A stretch of 64,000 bases of DNA from Liolophura sinensis (taxonomy: Eukaryota > Mollusca > Polyplacophora > Chitonida > Chitonidae), in contig NC_088303.1 in assembly GCF_032854445.1 (NCBI RefSeq), positions 16,005,501 through 16,069,500 on the forward strand. Reading direction: 5' to 3'. The notes below the pieces were generated by a model. It searched no databases, was not told where the DNA came from, and saw only the letters and a program-made list of their open reading frames with translations. This document shows positions 11,833 to 25,435 of this stretch, one piece after another (positions within the stretch are counted from its first letter, which is position 1; every line of letters begins with the position of its first letter). The position numbers were made by a program, and so were the translations under genes.

Positions 11833-14769
11833 CTGGAAGGCAAAATTTGAAGCAGACTTATTATTCACATTCAGGAAACATAAAATGCTAATACATTAAC
11901 AGCAGCCTAACCACTTCACAAAGCCATAGCTGTCTTTTATGTGATTTTAGCACTTATTTTTAAGTTTATCAATATTAAAATTTTGACTACTTCATAAATG
12001 AAACCCGTGACCTAAGCACTTTCATTGCAGAGACATCCTACAGAAAAAGGGTCTCCATAAACAAATCGGCATCAAAAATGTAAATGTTCAAAGAAAAAAA
12101 CGCCCAACCAACTTTTGCTTTGTCAACATGCTATTTCACCCACCTTTGTCTATCAAATTCAAAGATGTTGGTCTTTTCAAATGTCTTTCTTCACAAGATG
12201 CCATTTTAAAAATTGTCTAACTGAAAACTGCACCCAGTCATTCAATGTTCTCCTATTGAGTAACAGCATAGACTTGTATGTAAACAGGGTCAACAGGATA
12301 TTCTGTTACCATGGCTACGGATAAGTGGTTAATTGTTATACAAATTCAAAATTTGAAGACATATCCCAAAAACCGAAGTGACATGATCAAGTTACTGTAT
12401 TTTTCTCTCAATGTATCCATAAAGCAATAATGCTGAACGAAGGTTAAGGATTTGTTTAAACAATCTAATCCTTTCAATAAACATTTATATCATGTACAGT
12501 ATATGTGTGTTTAAAATATCTGTTCTGTTAGAGTTAAGGGAAGTACAACAATAAATAGGTTAATTACACTTCAGTTAATATGGTAAAAATTACAGAACTT
12601 CATCAACTATTTTGATTATGGCTTTAAATTTCAGCATCACTGATTAGTTTTCAGGCACATAGATATGCATGCAATTCAGAGATTGCAGAGTGAAGAAGCA
12701 AATTACATGCATACGCTGGAAGGCGTGTCCCTTAATTCAACAACGACAGGACATCCTGAGTAGCCAGTTTTTTCCTGTCAGGTATCTGCACACAGCTGAT
12801 AAATATATAACAACGTCAAGTTTACGCAAAGACTGAACAAAGACAGCATATATACATATGTATACTGTATGTATATTTTCTGAGTGTTAACGAAATCAAG
12901 ACAGTACTTCTGATCAAAATTAAATGTTGAAAATGAACTAGTAGATAGAGGCAGCTGATGCACATCTTAGAGGAAAGAGTCCTGTGGACAAAATCCAGCA
13001 GGCAAAAGCTCCATGGGCTAAAACCTCATCCGTTAGAAAGGTTTAATTACCATACAGTGTCAACAGAATTCTTACTTTTACAGAAGTCATGGTGGATGAA
13101 CTACATGTGAGTGCTTGCAACAGAGAGAACCCCTTCTAACACATAAGCAGAGGCACACACGTTTTTATCAGTTTTAGAAATGACAATTATTCCATGCTGT
13201 AATTATTTATACCAAATGCATCATTCAAACTCCATGTTGTCTAACATTTTTTAAGCAGCAATTTGTAAACATGGAGTTTTATGGCCAAGTATGGTTCAAA
13301 AGTACAGAAAGATCAATTGCCATTCTTGGCATGTCCAAAAGCTAAAGCAAAACTACACAAGATGTATGGCATATAAAGCAGATATTTCACAGCTTGTGTT
13401 AAACTTTCTTTCTTTTGGTTTGCTCTTATTCAAAGAACACATCATTTTCTCAATACTTTGTATCCCCCGAAACATTATAGTTTACATTTGATAACAGCGC
13501 AAAAGTAAAATTTGATGCTTCAAGTCCGCCATACTCACAAGTCCCAGCTAATCATAATTGCTTCTGCCTTTAAATACATAGGAAACAGTTAGAATTGTGG
13601 TAGACGCTTCAGGGAATGAACTTATATTTGGAATTAGATAACAGTTTGATATCAAACAAAGTCATTTTCTAGTACAGTGTTCAAACTAACTCACTTCCCC
13701 ATGGAAGTAGTGCTAAATCTGACTGCCAGATTGGGATAGGCTTAAGTTAAACAGCCATGTTTTAGACAGTAGCAAAGTCATACCATGAAATTCCAATGAA
13801 CAATAATTAAATATCACATTTTATAGGCTGTTTCTGGATACATTCTTCAGGTTAAATAAGAGGAGACAGTTAAATTCCAGCAGAGATAGTGGTCCATCTG
13901 GAGTTTTGATCCTGGGGCTTTTGTACATGGAGCTAATCTGTCCTGCCAGGCCGGGTTTACATCTGGCTTGGTTTATGTCCAGCAGGTTTTTTTTGTCCAA
14001 CAGGGTCTTTTGTCCAGCACATTTGTGGGGATAAAAATTCCAGCCTGTGAAATTCCCCATTAAGTTTTACACAGATTTCAAGGACAATTCAGTTCTTATA
14101 GCTTAAAACCGTGGCCATTTTTTATGATTAATAATGGCTACTGAATTTATACCTGAGATGGAGCAAACAGAAACATTTCATCCAACCTTACCAGGATAAG
14201 AACAGTTGTAAGCCTTTTTAAGTAGAATTGTATTTTGATGGAATGCTAACAGGTTGGGAAGTAAAGAGATCCTACATAGTGCCTGTTACTGGCGATGGCG
14301 AGGATTAATTCAGGACCACCCCATGCATAATTAATGACTATGCTGGCAGAAGTAATGTATCAATCCCAAAATGAGCCATGGCTATCTCTTTTATTATGAC
14401 TGTTAAAAACAACTGCAGTTCAAAATAACCTATTGCTGGATTGATAATACTAAAAGCTGAAGAGCATAGTTTTACTTGCTAATTTCTACAGTCTATACTC
14501 ATCTTGAACATTTATCTTTTAATGTAGGGTGCATGATGCCTATTTAACTAGGAAAAAAACAACACAATTAACATTCAGCACACACTTTCACAGTTTTTTT
14601 GGAGTCACAAAATTGACATTTATGATAAGCAACAATGCGACTGTATTCAAACAAACAAACATCCTGACATGATGGAGTTAGATCCTATCAGGAACAGGGA
14701 AAAAATACTACAGTTTATAGCATATAATCTTGTCTAAATTTTTCAATATACATGTATGTATGTATATGC

Positions 14770-15110
14770 ATAAATGGGGTTTTACATCGTACTTAGCCAT
14801 TTTTTAGTCATAGGATGATGACGAGTCATTATGTGTGTGTACATAAATTGTCTTCTTGTGGCAGAGGGAGTCCATGACGCTGAAGTGCTGCCGCCACTGA
14901 AGTATCATGTCGAAGACACCAGACATGACACCCCACCCCGTCACATTATACAGACACCATGCCAACCAGTCTCATTTCCTTGTTCTAGCATGTCAGTGCT
15001 GAGCGCGAAGTGAAGTAAAAAAGTAACATTTTAAAGTCTTTGATATGACCTGTCTGGGTCTCATCCCAGGTCTTTTGACTTCGAGGTGGACGCTTCAGTG
15101 GTTTATGGTT
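14770..15110 (-). mobile_element. SINE-B copy, minus orientation
   Basis: The order of blocks is the same as at 9878: ggggttttacatcgtactta, then cttcttgtggcagagggag, tgccgccactgaagtatca, cattatacagacacc, and gtcagtgctgagcgcgaag. The two copies differ at many positions, so neither insertion is recent. ORFs inside it are accidental. Confidence 0.8.
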
Positions 15111-15141
15111 CAAGCATTCACCTTGAACCATAAGCCACCGA
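15101..15141. repeat. short hairpin at the SINE-B border
   Basis: The arm gtggtttatggttcaag and its near-perfect inverse cttgaaccataagccac flank a loop of seven bases. One mismatch in 17. It lies at the end of the SINE-B copy where the tRNA-like head is expected. Confidence 0.75.
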
Positions 15142-18100
15142 GGCAGTAATTGTTCAAAAAGGTCTGCAAGTTAACAAATTTAGCCTGTGTACAAAGTCAA
15201 TACAGGGGAGACTACTCTGGTTCCTATAATCCAAATGTACCTTACCACAACCATATGCATGTCTTGATGATCAATATACACAAACACATGAATGAAAAGC
15301 CACAGGAGATAGCAAGTGCTTACTTTCCTTTTCCAACTGTTTTAAAGTTAAAGAAAAGAAAACATAAAGTAAGTGGCATTGAAAAGGTAACTGAAAACTA
15401 TAACCAAAGCTAGCCTTACTAATGTTTTGAAACACTGTCCAAGGATGAAGTAAAAAAAACATCAATAATTTTGTTTTAAATTGATCAATATACCAATAAA
15501 TTTGGTTCTCCTTAAAAAACCTCAATTCATGCAGTAACGATAAAAATACCTCTGCCAAGCTTTTGTCATTAAATGTGATGCATGTGCGATAATACATTTT
15601 ATATTACAGCAGACCCTAAAATTATAGGGCCTGATCGAGTGATCCATCTCACTCTCTACAGCTCATCTAAAACTAGCCTGATAAATTACATGTAAACTGG
15701 TCTACAATGTAATTTACATTAAGTAACATATTCTCTGTTAAATTCATGATACTGTCCAAAGGCCCCGTACATGTTCTGTGAGTTGTGCACAACCTCAAAG
15801 AATAATTGGGCCGTGAAATCAGGGTAAAAAAAAGCTTCAAATGACTGAACTTGATTAGCTTGTTAAATCTGGTGAATTGGCTGGACATTTCCCTCCCAAG
15901 ATGTTTGGTGATGTATGTACGAAATCTGAGATTAATGCCACCAATAGTCTGGAATAAAATCACTTGATTTAACACACTTTTAATTCAATTACATTCCTCA
16001 TTAATGTAATTAACATGCGACATATCCTCTTAATTTAAATTATCCCCCTCAGATGTTCTGCTTGGTGTATACTCAATGATTGGGACAGTGAAATTGGTTA
16101 AACTGGGACTTTATAACAAAGCAGAACTAAGTTAACCATGTCTCAAGGAGACACAGGCAAAAGGACTGATTATAAATGTGGTACATTCCCATCGCAAGGT
16201 TGAAAGGAAAATACAGCCCACATCAAATTGAGATGTCATCTACATAAAGCTGAGAGTTCCAGATGTCTACTGACACATATTGGAATGGAATGTTCAGTTT
16301 TATTCAGGTTTCCCTTCCACCATCAACTCACTCGAATTGCTGTATTTGGAAAGCCTGATTTGTTTTAGTTAGTTACCTCCATTTGTTGTCCAGACGACAG
16401 GAGATGTCCATCAAACTTGAAATGTCAGACACAGTATTCATTATGGTCCAATTATGCGGTCTACCATGTAACTCCAGTTCTGCCTTACTGGTCATTTGGA
16501 ATTACGCTAAACATTATTGATAGAAAGGAAGATCATATTTGGTTTACCAGACTTCTTATTTACTTTCAATCTATTGCATTGTTTACTTATGTGATCCATG
16601 AGCCAACACTGAATCATGGGAATCTTTGACAGATTTTCCCTTATAATTCTCTTAACTGACATTTCCAAAAAATACGGGCAGAAAAGGTTTAGATAGGTGT
16701 TAAATTCAACTCATTTTTGTATGTAGCTGAACCAACTGAAAAATTTTGAATTTCTTTCAGCAGTATGTCCCTTTTAAAGATATCAAATTTCCAAGCTTTT
16801 CTGGGTCCAAAATACACATTTTCCAGGCTACTTAAAATAGATTTGGATACGATTTTCCCCAGATTCCAGCTTGCTTAATTCTGTAGTCTGTTTACAGATC
16901 AGGCCCCAGTACATGTGGCAAGCTGGTACTCAATTTCAAGGCTTTTCCAGGCCTGAACAGGAAAAAAAGCTGCTTTTCCAGTCTTTTCAAGGCCTGGATA
17001 AAGATGTTATAAATTTGTAGAATTTTCAAGGCGCTCTAAATTGACAACAAGATAAAAGCCTACAAAATGTTGAATTGTCATTACACTGTTGTACATATAA
17101 TGTTACAAAAAAATAATTTACTTCTCATGCAATTCAGAAATAAAGGCAATTAAATCTAACTACCATTTAAAAGTTACTAGCCTGAGGATGACACTTGATA
17201 TGACTAACTTTGCCTATATGATAATACCAATAATGCAGTCAATGGCTTGGGTGAAGTTACAGCTGACAAGCTATTAAAATCACTTTGACAGATAATTGCA
17301 CCTCAAATGCCAGGCAGCACGACTCTGATGCCATTTTATTGCAGATGTTCAACTTTCTTTTCCAGAGTGACAGAACGATGTTGCTGTAGAAAGTTTCACT
17401 AGAAACCAATACATTATAACATGGTAGACGTTAAGCTGTAATCAATTTTTGACATAACAATGGATCAGGGTTCTGCTTTACACTAACGCCACCTCAAAGG
17501 ATTCAAAAATATGGCGCCTTCCCATCAGTACCATTGGCAATCGTTCTTTTCTTACCCACCAAATGGGCTACTAGCTCGTCAAATCATGAATAACATATAC
17601 ATGTGTGTCACACGGAAAGAAACTGACACACAACTGATTTGTGTGTGTGTGTATGTCTACAGCTGAGGAGAATGAAACACAATACTCTGGGCTTGCTTTC
17701 GCATCACTGATCACCGTGAATTAACTCCAGCCAATGGTGTAATGAATAGTGCATTATTCAGAACTATTTCACAGAACTTTTAATTATGCAACAGAACCAA
17801 GGTTGCTTTAACTACTAAGGTCAAAAAAAGAAGAAAAAAAAGGCCACACCTGTAGAATGCGGCAGAACTCTTGACAACAACGACAACCTGAACTGCCATT
17901 GCTCATTCTGTTCCTGTTCCTCAGAGCTGGTTGAAATAAAACACCGAAAAAGTCGCTTCATTCTTCTGATTCCACACTGCGCAGTTTTTGTGATACAAAA
18001 AAATAAATCACAGCAGAAAGATTGTTACAGAAATGATCAGATGACAAAATCCAAGACAAAATCCTGTTGCTGGGATCTAAAGACAATGTTCTCAGCAACC

Positions 18101-18182
18101 ACAATAGTCTTTCATCACTATGCACATCATGATAATAGCAATGTGAGGTAAATATTCACTGCAATGTCACCATGTCATTTCC

Positions 18183-18292
18183 CTGAATTTCTCAGGCCAG
18201 TACAGAATGGTGAATTCCTCAGGCCAGTACACGATGGTGAATTCCTCAGGCCTGTACAGAATGGTGAATTCCTCAGGCTGGTACAAAATGGT
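18183..18292. repeat. 27 bp minisatellite, four units
   Basis: Four head-to-tail units of gaattcctcaggccagta plus cagaatggt, with a few substitutions. The unit length is a multiple of three, which creates an accidental nine-residue repeat on the minus strand. Confidence 0.9.
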
Positions 18293-18789
18293 ACTTCAGG
18301 ATACTGGTCAATTCCCACAAAGAACTTGTAGTTGAATCTTAGACATGTGTACAACAGTTTGATGTATCTGTGGTGGTTGACAGATATGTGATGAGGCTGA
18401 TACACATGTATATGTGGTGGTATACTACAGGAAATACGCCAATAGATTTTGTAAATGAATTATCACAGTAACTGAATTATCACAGTGCACGTAACATCCA
18501 ACACATTATTACGTGTAGATATAAACACCCTAGAACTACAGGTTTGCAATCACAAACATCTGCCTGCACATGTGGCAGATTCCTCTTGGGCCTTGGAAGT
18601 CAAATGCGCTCTCTGCAGTTCATCTGACATACCCCATTCCCTGACTCGATATCATCTCATCCAATCTGATATGATAAGATAATCCAGGTCCACTGAGACC
18701 ATGAATTAAGTTCTTCTAAACTGACACATCTTCCAATATCATTTGAATCCGTAATATGTTTGTGTAAAGCCTGAATCAGTGAAATCTTC

Positions 18790-19812
18790 CAGTGTCTTCA
18801 TACAGTACATGCAGCTTCAAGAGTAAATCATATATCCTCCAGTGTCTCTATACCGTACAAGGGTAAATCACATATCCTTCAGTGTCTCTATACTGTAGCT
18901 TCAAGGGTAAATTATATATCATCCAGCATATCTATACTGTAGCTTCAATAGTAAATCATATATTCTTTAGTGTCTATATACTGTAGCTTCAAGGGTAAAT
19001 CATATATCCTCCAGGGTCTCTATACTGTAGCTTCAATGGTAAATCATATATATCCTCCAGTGTCTCTATACTGTAGCTTCAATGGTAAATCATACACCCT
19101 CCAGCATCTCTATACTGTAGCTTCAATGGTAAATCATATATCCTCTAGGGTCTCTATACTGTAGCTTCAATGGTAAATCATATATATCCTCCAGTGTCTC
19201 TATACTGTAGCTTCAATGGTAAATCATATATTCTCCAGCATCTCTATAATGTAGCTTCAATGGTAAACCATATATCCTCCAGGGTCTCTATATTGTAGCT
19301 TCAATGGTAAATCACATATCCTCCAGTGTCTCTATACTGTAGCTTCAATGGTAAATCATATGTCCTCTAGCGTCTCTATACTGTAGCTTCAATGGTAAAT
19401 CATACACCCTCCAGCATCTCTATACTGTAGCTTCAATGGTAAATCATATATCCTCCAGGGTCTCCATACTGTAGCTTCAATGGTAAATCATATATATCCT
19501 CCAGTGTCTCTATACTGTAGCTTCAATGGTAAATCATATATTCTCCAGCATCTCTATAATGTAGCTTCAATGGTAAACCATATATCTTCCAGGGTCTCTA
19601 TATTGTAGCTTCAATGGTAAATCACATATCCTCCAGTGTCTCTATACTGTAGCTTCAATGGTAAATCATATGTCCTCTAGCGTCTCTATACTGTAGCTTC
19701 AATGGTAAATCATATATCCTCCAGTGTGTCTATACTGTAGCTTCAATGGTAAATCACATATCCTCCAGGGTCTCCATACTGTAGCTTCAAGGGTAAATCA
19801 TATATCCTCTAG
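18790..19812. repeat. 44 bp minisatellite with higher-order 310 bp period
   Basis: About 22 head-to-tail units of ctctatactgtagcttcaa followed by tggtaaatcatatatcctcc and agtgt. The first units are more diverged. Variant units recur in the same order 310 bp apart: catacaccct at 19091 and 19401, and tatatatcct at 19181 and 19491. The larger repeat is therefore seven units with one 2 bp longer variant. Not coding: the open frames are broken by stops and carry no conserved pattern. Confidence 0.95.
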
Positions 19813-21944
19813 AACCACTTGAATCAGTTGTGTTCTATCATATCATATCTCACCTACTACCATGAAACACTGATGTTCACTGACACTCTTCAGTAGTGAG
19901 TGACAGCTTTCCACATACAAGAGACTCTCTGCATCCTTTAATACGTCATGAATCAATTTCCATCAGATTCACCCAGAGATGATGTCATCCAAAATTTCTT
20001 GACCCAGTGTTCTTCTCCAAAACTGAAATAATCACATACAGTGTGAACACGATATATCATCCCTAAATGCATATGTAGTTCAGGCCGTATGTGTGACACT
20101 AAAGTGGATATAGCACCTCACTTGTATAGCATGTGTCAATTTCTCCAGAGCAAACTCACTGTGTTATACGGACAGGTAATTCTTCAAGGACCTTTCATTG
20201 CCATTCATATAACACCCAGGTATCACTCATCTGTAGACATACACCTGGACACAGGTGGGCAATCACACTACAGGTACATGCGCTTTTATTTCATAGGCTG
20301 CTAATACTTCCATTATAGCCATAGGCTTTAATGGGTTAATTAATAATTCCTGTGATTACATAAGTTGCTGATGACATCACATTCCAAATGAACGCTGGGA
20401 CAAAGGTGTCAATATATACAAAACTATGTGCATGCCATCGAATGATGCAAGTCCAATCGCAGCCAGTTTAAGTCTTGAGCCAATCAAATGCCAATATCCT
20501 CCTCCACAGAACATGCATATATATTAATCCGGATACAAGATTTCGCACAGGATTAGTCCAGCTCAAAAGCTGTACTATACCACCTGGTGTGCATAGATGT
20601 TATATCCCTGTGCACAACCATTGGTGCATTCGAGTGTCTGCCAGCTTTGATACCTAGCCTTACACACACTCGCATGTTAATCCTCCCTCAACATGCTGTT
20701 ACAGCAGGTCAGGACAGCCAACTACCAGTACAAGTGTCCATGCAGCACTTGCAGCCGTCATGACATGCACAGCACAATTGGCTGCAGCGTACGTGTTAAC
20801 TCACTCAATATCGGATATACACGGAATTAAACGATGTTTGGCCCGATTGCCCCATTTGCAAACCACTTGACTATGTTGTGCCTGTCAGGTTTGCCAATAA
20901 ATCCCCTGATCAGTAATATTTCAGCTGACAAACACTGCTAGTATCATCACAGTTGTTACCGTAGATAGTCCAAAACTTATCAATCATACAATAACTAATG
21001 TGACAGAAATGTACGAATCCCAACAACTTGAGCTGTGGCATGGAGGATGACAATGACAGGTTGTTCCATGCAAAGTTCACTTCCTCTACAATTCGATTCC
21101 TATGTTCTTTCCACCTAGCAGTTAGTAACAAGCCATGTTTATGGAAATTTTGGGTCACATGACAACATTAGCCAGCTGTTATCTGACCTATAGGCTCATC
21201 CTGTAAACCACCTAAAAGTCCCCACCCCCTAGATTTAGTGTACATTGTGCCAGCCAAGTTCACCTGTCGATTTCCCAAACATATTTTATAAAACATGTTC
21301 AATTCACTGATGATACACATCACGATTTCATGAGAAAGCCTTCACACTATGTGGCAAGATTTCTAGAACCAAAATTCCAGAAATAATAATAATAATACAA
21401 TAATATAAACAGAAGCTCAACAGATTCTTAACAGGCCTTTGCAGAATTTATTTTTTTCATCGACACTTAACACTAATAACAGAATTAGCCTTTCAAACAA
21501 TTAAAAAAAGCGTTAATTATCACCTATATATCCCAGATATGTTTACTGTGACCATGATTAGAGCGACCAATTAAATCCCACTTCAGTAAGACATAACTGA
21601 TACACTTCACTCTAGGCAGCACTGTTTTTTGTTTCCTTTTAAAGATTACTGTAGCATGCACTGAAGCTACACCCGTATCAACTGACAGATAATGTTAGGT
21701 TTTTGAAGAGGTTTTTTGGAGAGTTATTTTATTTTTGTTATTTATTTCAGTGGGATTTTTGGAGGTTCTACAGCAGTTCCAGGGACTATGTTAGCTTAAT
21801 TGATGAGCAGGGTGGAATCCTCAATAGCTCAAAAGACATCATTAGGAGTGGAGGGCCATTCACATGGGCATGCGTCTTGCCAGCCAAACAAACCCAGGAC
21901 GGTTAAAGGCTCAAACACATATCAAGCCTCCTCCACCTCAATAC

Positions 21945-22965
21945 CCAACACAATACATATTATGATGTACCTGTATTAATTTCTCTATTTATTACCACAC
22001 CTGGCATATGATACAAAACAGTACCCAACACATACATGTTATGGTGTACCTGTATTAATTCCTCTATTTATTACCACACCTGGCACATGATACAAAACAT
22101 ACCCAAACACATACATGTTATGATGTACCTGTATTAATTTCTCTATTTATTACCACACTTGGCCACATGATACAAAACATACCCAACACATACATGTTAT
22201 GATGTACCTGTATTAATTTCTCTATTTATTACCACACTTGGCACATGATACAAAACAGTACCCAACACATACATGTTATAAATGTACCTGTATTAATTTC
22301 TCTATTTATTACCACACCTGGCATATGATACAAAACAGTACCCAACACATACATGTTATGGTGTACCTGTATTAATTCCTCTTTTTATTACCACACTTGG
22401 CACAGGATACAAAACAGTACCCAACACATACATGTTATAATGTACCTGTATTAATTTCTCTATTTATTACCACACATGGCTTATGATACAAAACATACTC
22501 AACAAATACATGTTATGATGTACCTGTATTAATTTCTCTATTTATTACCACACTTGGCACATGATACAAAACATACCCAACACATACATGTTATGATGTA
22601 CCTGTATTAATTTCTCTATTTATTACCACACTTGGCACATGATACAAAACAGTACCCAACACATACATGTTATAATGTACCTGTATTAATTTCTCTATTT
22701 ATTACCACACCTGGCATATGATACAAAACAGTACCCAACACATACATGTTATGGTGTACCTGTATTAATTCCTCTTTTTATTACCGCACTTGGCACAGGA
22801 TACAAAACAGTACCCAACACATACATGTTATGATGTACCTGTATTAATTCCTCTTTTTATTACCACACATGGCTTATGATACAAAACATACCCAACAAAT
22901 ACATGTTATGATGTACCTGTATTAATTTCCTTTTTTATTAGTACACCTGACATACGATATAAAAC
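21945..22965. repeat. 79-80 bp minisatellite, about 12 units
   Basis: Head-to-tail units contain acccaacacatacatgtta, tgatgtacctgtattaatt, tctctatttattaccacac and ggcacatgatacaaaaca. Units differ by small changes such as ttctc/cctct and dropped gt. Several stops in each frame exclude a coding role. Confidence 0.95.
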
Positions 22966-23514
22966 ATCAAATAAACCAGTATTGTTTTGGATCAATAATA
23001 TCTTAATATCATAACATGTACGGGTTGGGTACTTTACTTGGAAGCATCCAGATACAAATTTTTTTACCCAATTGATATTGTAAATCAAACAGCTATGTTT
23101 TATAATTATAGTTCATTTAATTTGCAAGTTCACTTATTGTAACTGCTGTGTTACATGTATTTATGCATATAGTGCTCGATGAGAAAAAAAAAAATCATCC
23201 AGACAGTGTGCAGTTCTTCCTAGTTCCCCTTTACAGTTGGAACAGATTAAGTAGAAACCATTAAATAAAAGAAAAACTGAAGTAAAAAAGCACAACCACT
23301 GGACCAATCAATTAAAAATATGACCATTGTTCTAAGATATGACCATCATGTAGTGTATACGCCTTTGGACCCCATGAATAATCTATGCCACCTCAAAACA
23401 GATCCAGCCCTTCATCAGGTGTTGACATGCTGCAGGTGAGGATCTATATCCATGTATTATCTCCATGCACGCTCTTGGCACACACGGGACTTTTAACAGA
23501 GCTGAACTATTAAT

Positions 23515-23605
23515 TCCTCTATTTATTTACCACCCCTGGCATATGATACCAAACAGTACCCAACAAATACATGTTAAGATGTACCTGTGTTAAATTCTCT
23601 ATTTA
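23515..23605. repeat. isolated unit of the 79 bp minisatellite
   Basis: A single diverged unit (cctctatttatttaccac, ggcatatgataccaaaca, acatgttaagatgtacctg) lies about 550 bp beyond the end of the array. It suggests the array was once longer or was split by an insertion. Confidence 0.85.
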
Positions 23606-23959
23606 AGGCAATGCATGGTTCCACTGTCATATCCAAATATGCCAAAATAAGCACCTTGGTTATTATGATTTGTTATGGGGAAACATGGTGATATATGCTT
23701 TCAGTGCAAAAATTGATTTAAAAAAATTGCACTCGCATCACAAATGATCAAAGCTGTAAGCAGTTTTTGTTTTAACTGATGACATGAAATCGAAATTGGT
23801 AAATAGTGACATAGCCGTCACAAAACAAGCATAGTTTCTCCATCTGTCCTAAGGTAGTTTTCTAATTACAATACATAAAGTACTTAAAATAAAGTCAATC
23901 AAATTAAACAAAAACAAGAAGAATGCACTGAGTGTAAAACCAATTTTCCAACAATACAG

Positions 23960-24605
23960 GTAGAAAATCATGGCACACAGCACTGTTCTCCAATTGGTTT
24001 GAACTATCACACTCACAATTCAAATCATGACACACAGCACTGTTCTCCAATTGGTTTGAACTATCACACTCAGATTTCAAATCATGACACACAGCACTGT
24101 TCCCCAATTGGTTTGAACTATCACACTCAGATTTCAAATCATGACACACAGCACTGTTCTCCAATTGGTTTGAACTATCACACTCAGATTTCAAATCATG
24201 ACACACAGCACTGTTCTCCAATTGGTTTGAACTATCACACTCAGATTTCAAATCATGACACACAGCACTGTTCTCCAATTGGTTTGAACTATCACACTCA
24301 GATTTCAAATCATGACACACAGCACTGTTCCCCAATTGGTTTGAACTATCACACTCAGATTTCAAATCATGACACACAGCACTGTTCTCCAATTGGTTTG
24401 AACTATCACACTCAGATTTCAAATCATGACCCACAGCACTGTTCTCCAATTGGTTTGAACTATCACACTCAGATTTCAAATCATGACCCACAGCACTGTT
24501 CTCCAATTGGTTTGAACTATCACACTCAGATTTCAAATCATGACACACAGCACTGTCCCCCAATTGGTCTGAACTATTACACTCAGAGTTCAACTCACGT
24601 AACTG
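23960..24605. repeat. 57 bp minisatellite, 11 units, open on both strands
   Basis: Eleven units start at 57 bp steps from about 23985 to 24555. The unit contains gttctccaattggtttgaac, tatcacactcagatttcaa and atcatgacacacagca. Because 57 is 19 codons and the unit has no stop in two frames, the minus strand is open for 235 codons (unit KSECDSSNQLENSAVCHDL) and the plus strand for 206 codons (unit NYHTQISNHDTQHCSPIGL). On the minus strand, unit differences change residues (Glu/Gly, Cys/Gly) and no acceptor precedes the array. A repeat that merely happens to be open is the simpler reading. Confidence 0.93.
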
Positions 24606-25257
24606 ATACATACCAATAAATCCCAGGCTTCATTTGACTTAAGGTTTAGCATTTTTCAGATCAAACATTTTTGCTTGATTCTAATGGAGACATCATCCAC
24701 CTCATACAGCTACGTACAATTTTATGAAGTCTGATGAATTTCTTATCCAGAAACTTTAAGTGTTTGTCTCAACAGTATCATTTTAAGGATAGCTCCACAA
24801 ACTGAGGTCTTTGTGCTTCTGGATAGACAACTTTTACTAACGGAACTTTAGATATACAATGTATCAAAATATATATAAAGGGTATCATGAAGAAGATGCA
24901 AATCAGTTTATAGCTGAAACATTACCATTTCATGAACTACATAGTCTTAAGTAATAAAGATACACTGCAAGACAACTACCAGATTCAATTAGAAGAGTAG
25001 AGATCTTGTTTATCCCTTTAGTTTTCTTTCCAAAAATCAATACAGCACAGGACTGAACACCATGTGATACACCATGCATGAGCGCAAACACGCATCTGAC
25101 CAACAAACATACAAATGATGTTATTACTGATCAATGTCAGAGTGACCTCTGTTAAGGTCTAATTATAACCATTATTTTACCTTCCTACATCACTCCTGAA
25201 CTCTCACATTACTAGCTGAGTTATGTCCCTTTATGGTGTGAAGTTACTATTTCATTC

Positions 25258-25435
25258 ATTTATTTATTTATTTTTAATGCCTTTCAGGTATTCAAGAATA
25301 TTTCACTTGTAGGACAGCAGCCAGCTTTATGGTGAGAGGAAACCGCGCAGTGCTTGGGGAAGCCCTAGGATAACCCATGACCATCTGCAAGTTGCTTCCA
25401 GACCTTGAACTCACACCAATCGCACTGGTAATCAT
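25258..25435 (-). mobile_element. SINE-A copy, minus orientation
   Basis: It begins with a tttatttatttattttt tail, then tattcaagaatatttcactt, ggacagcagccagctttatg, gtgagaggaaaccg, cccatgaccatctgcaagtt and ttgaactcacaccaatcgca. The final part corresponds to the B box region of the tRNA-like head. The head is truncated compared with the 37725 copy. Confidence 0.88.

Noticed and set aside
11504-11891. Plus-strand ORFs of 87 and 126 codons over exon B
   Set aside because: They are shadows of the minus-strand exon; its GC-richer codons remove stops on the other strand.
13865-14030. Repeated ttttgtccagca-like words
   Set aside because: Too degenerate to call a tandem array.
16377-16415. 39 nt minus segment FDGHLLSSGQQME between acceptor acatttcaag and donor GAG|gtaact
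   Set aside because: It is phase 0 on both sides and cannot sit between exons A and B, which join in phase 1.
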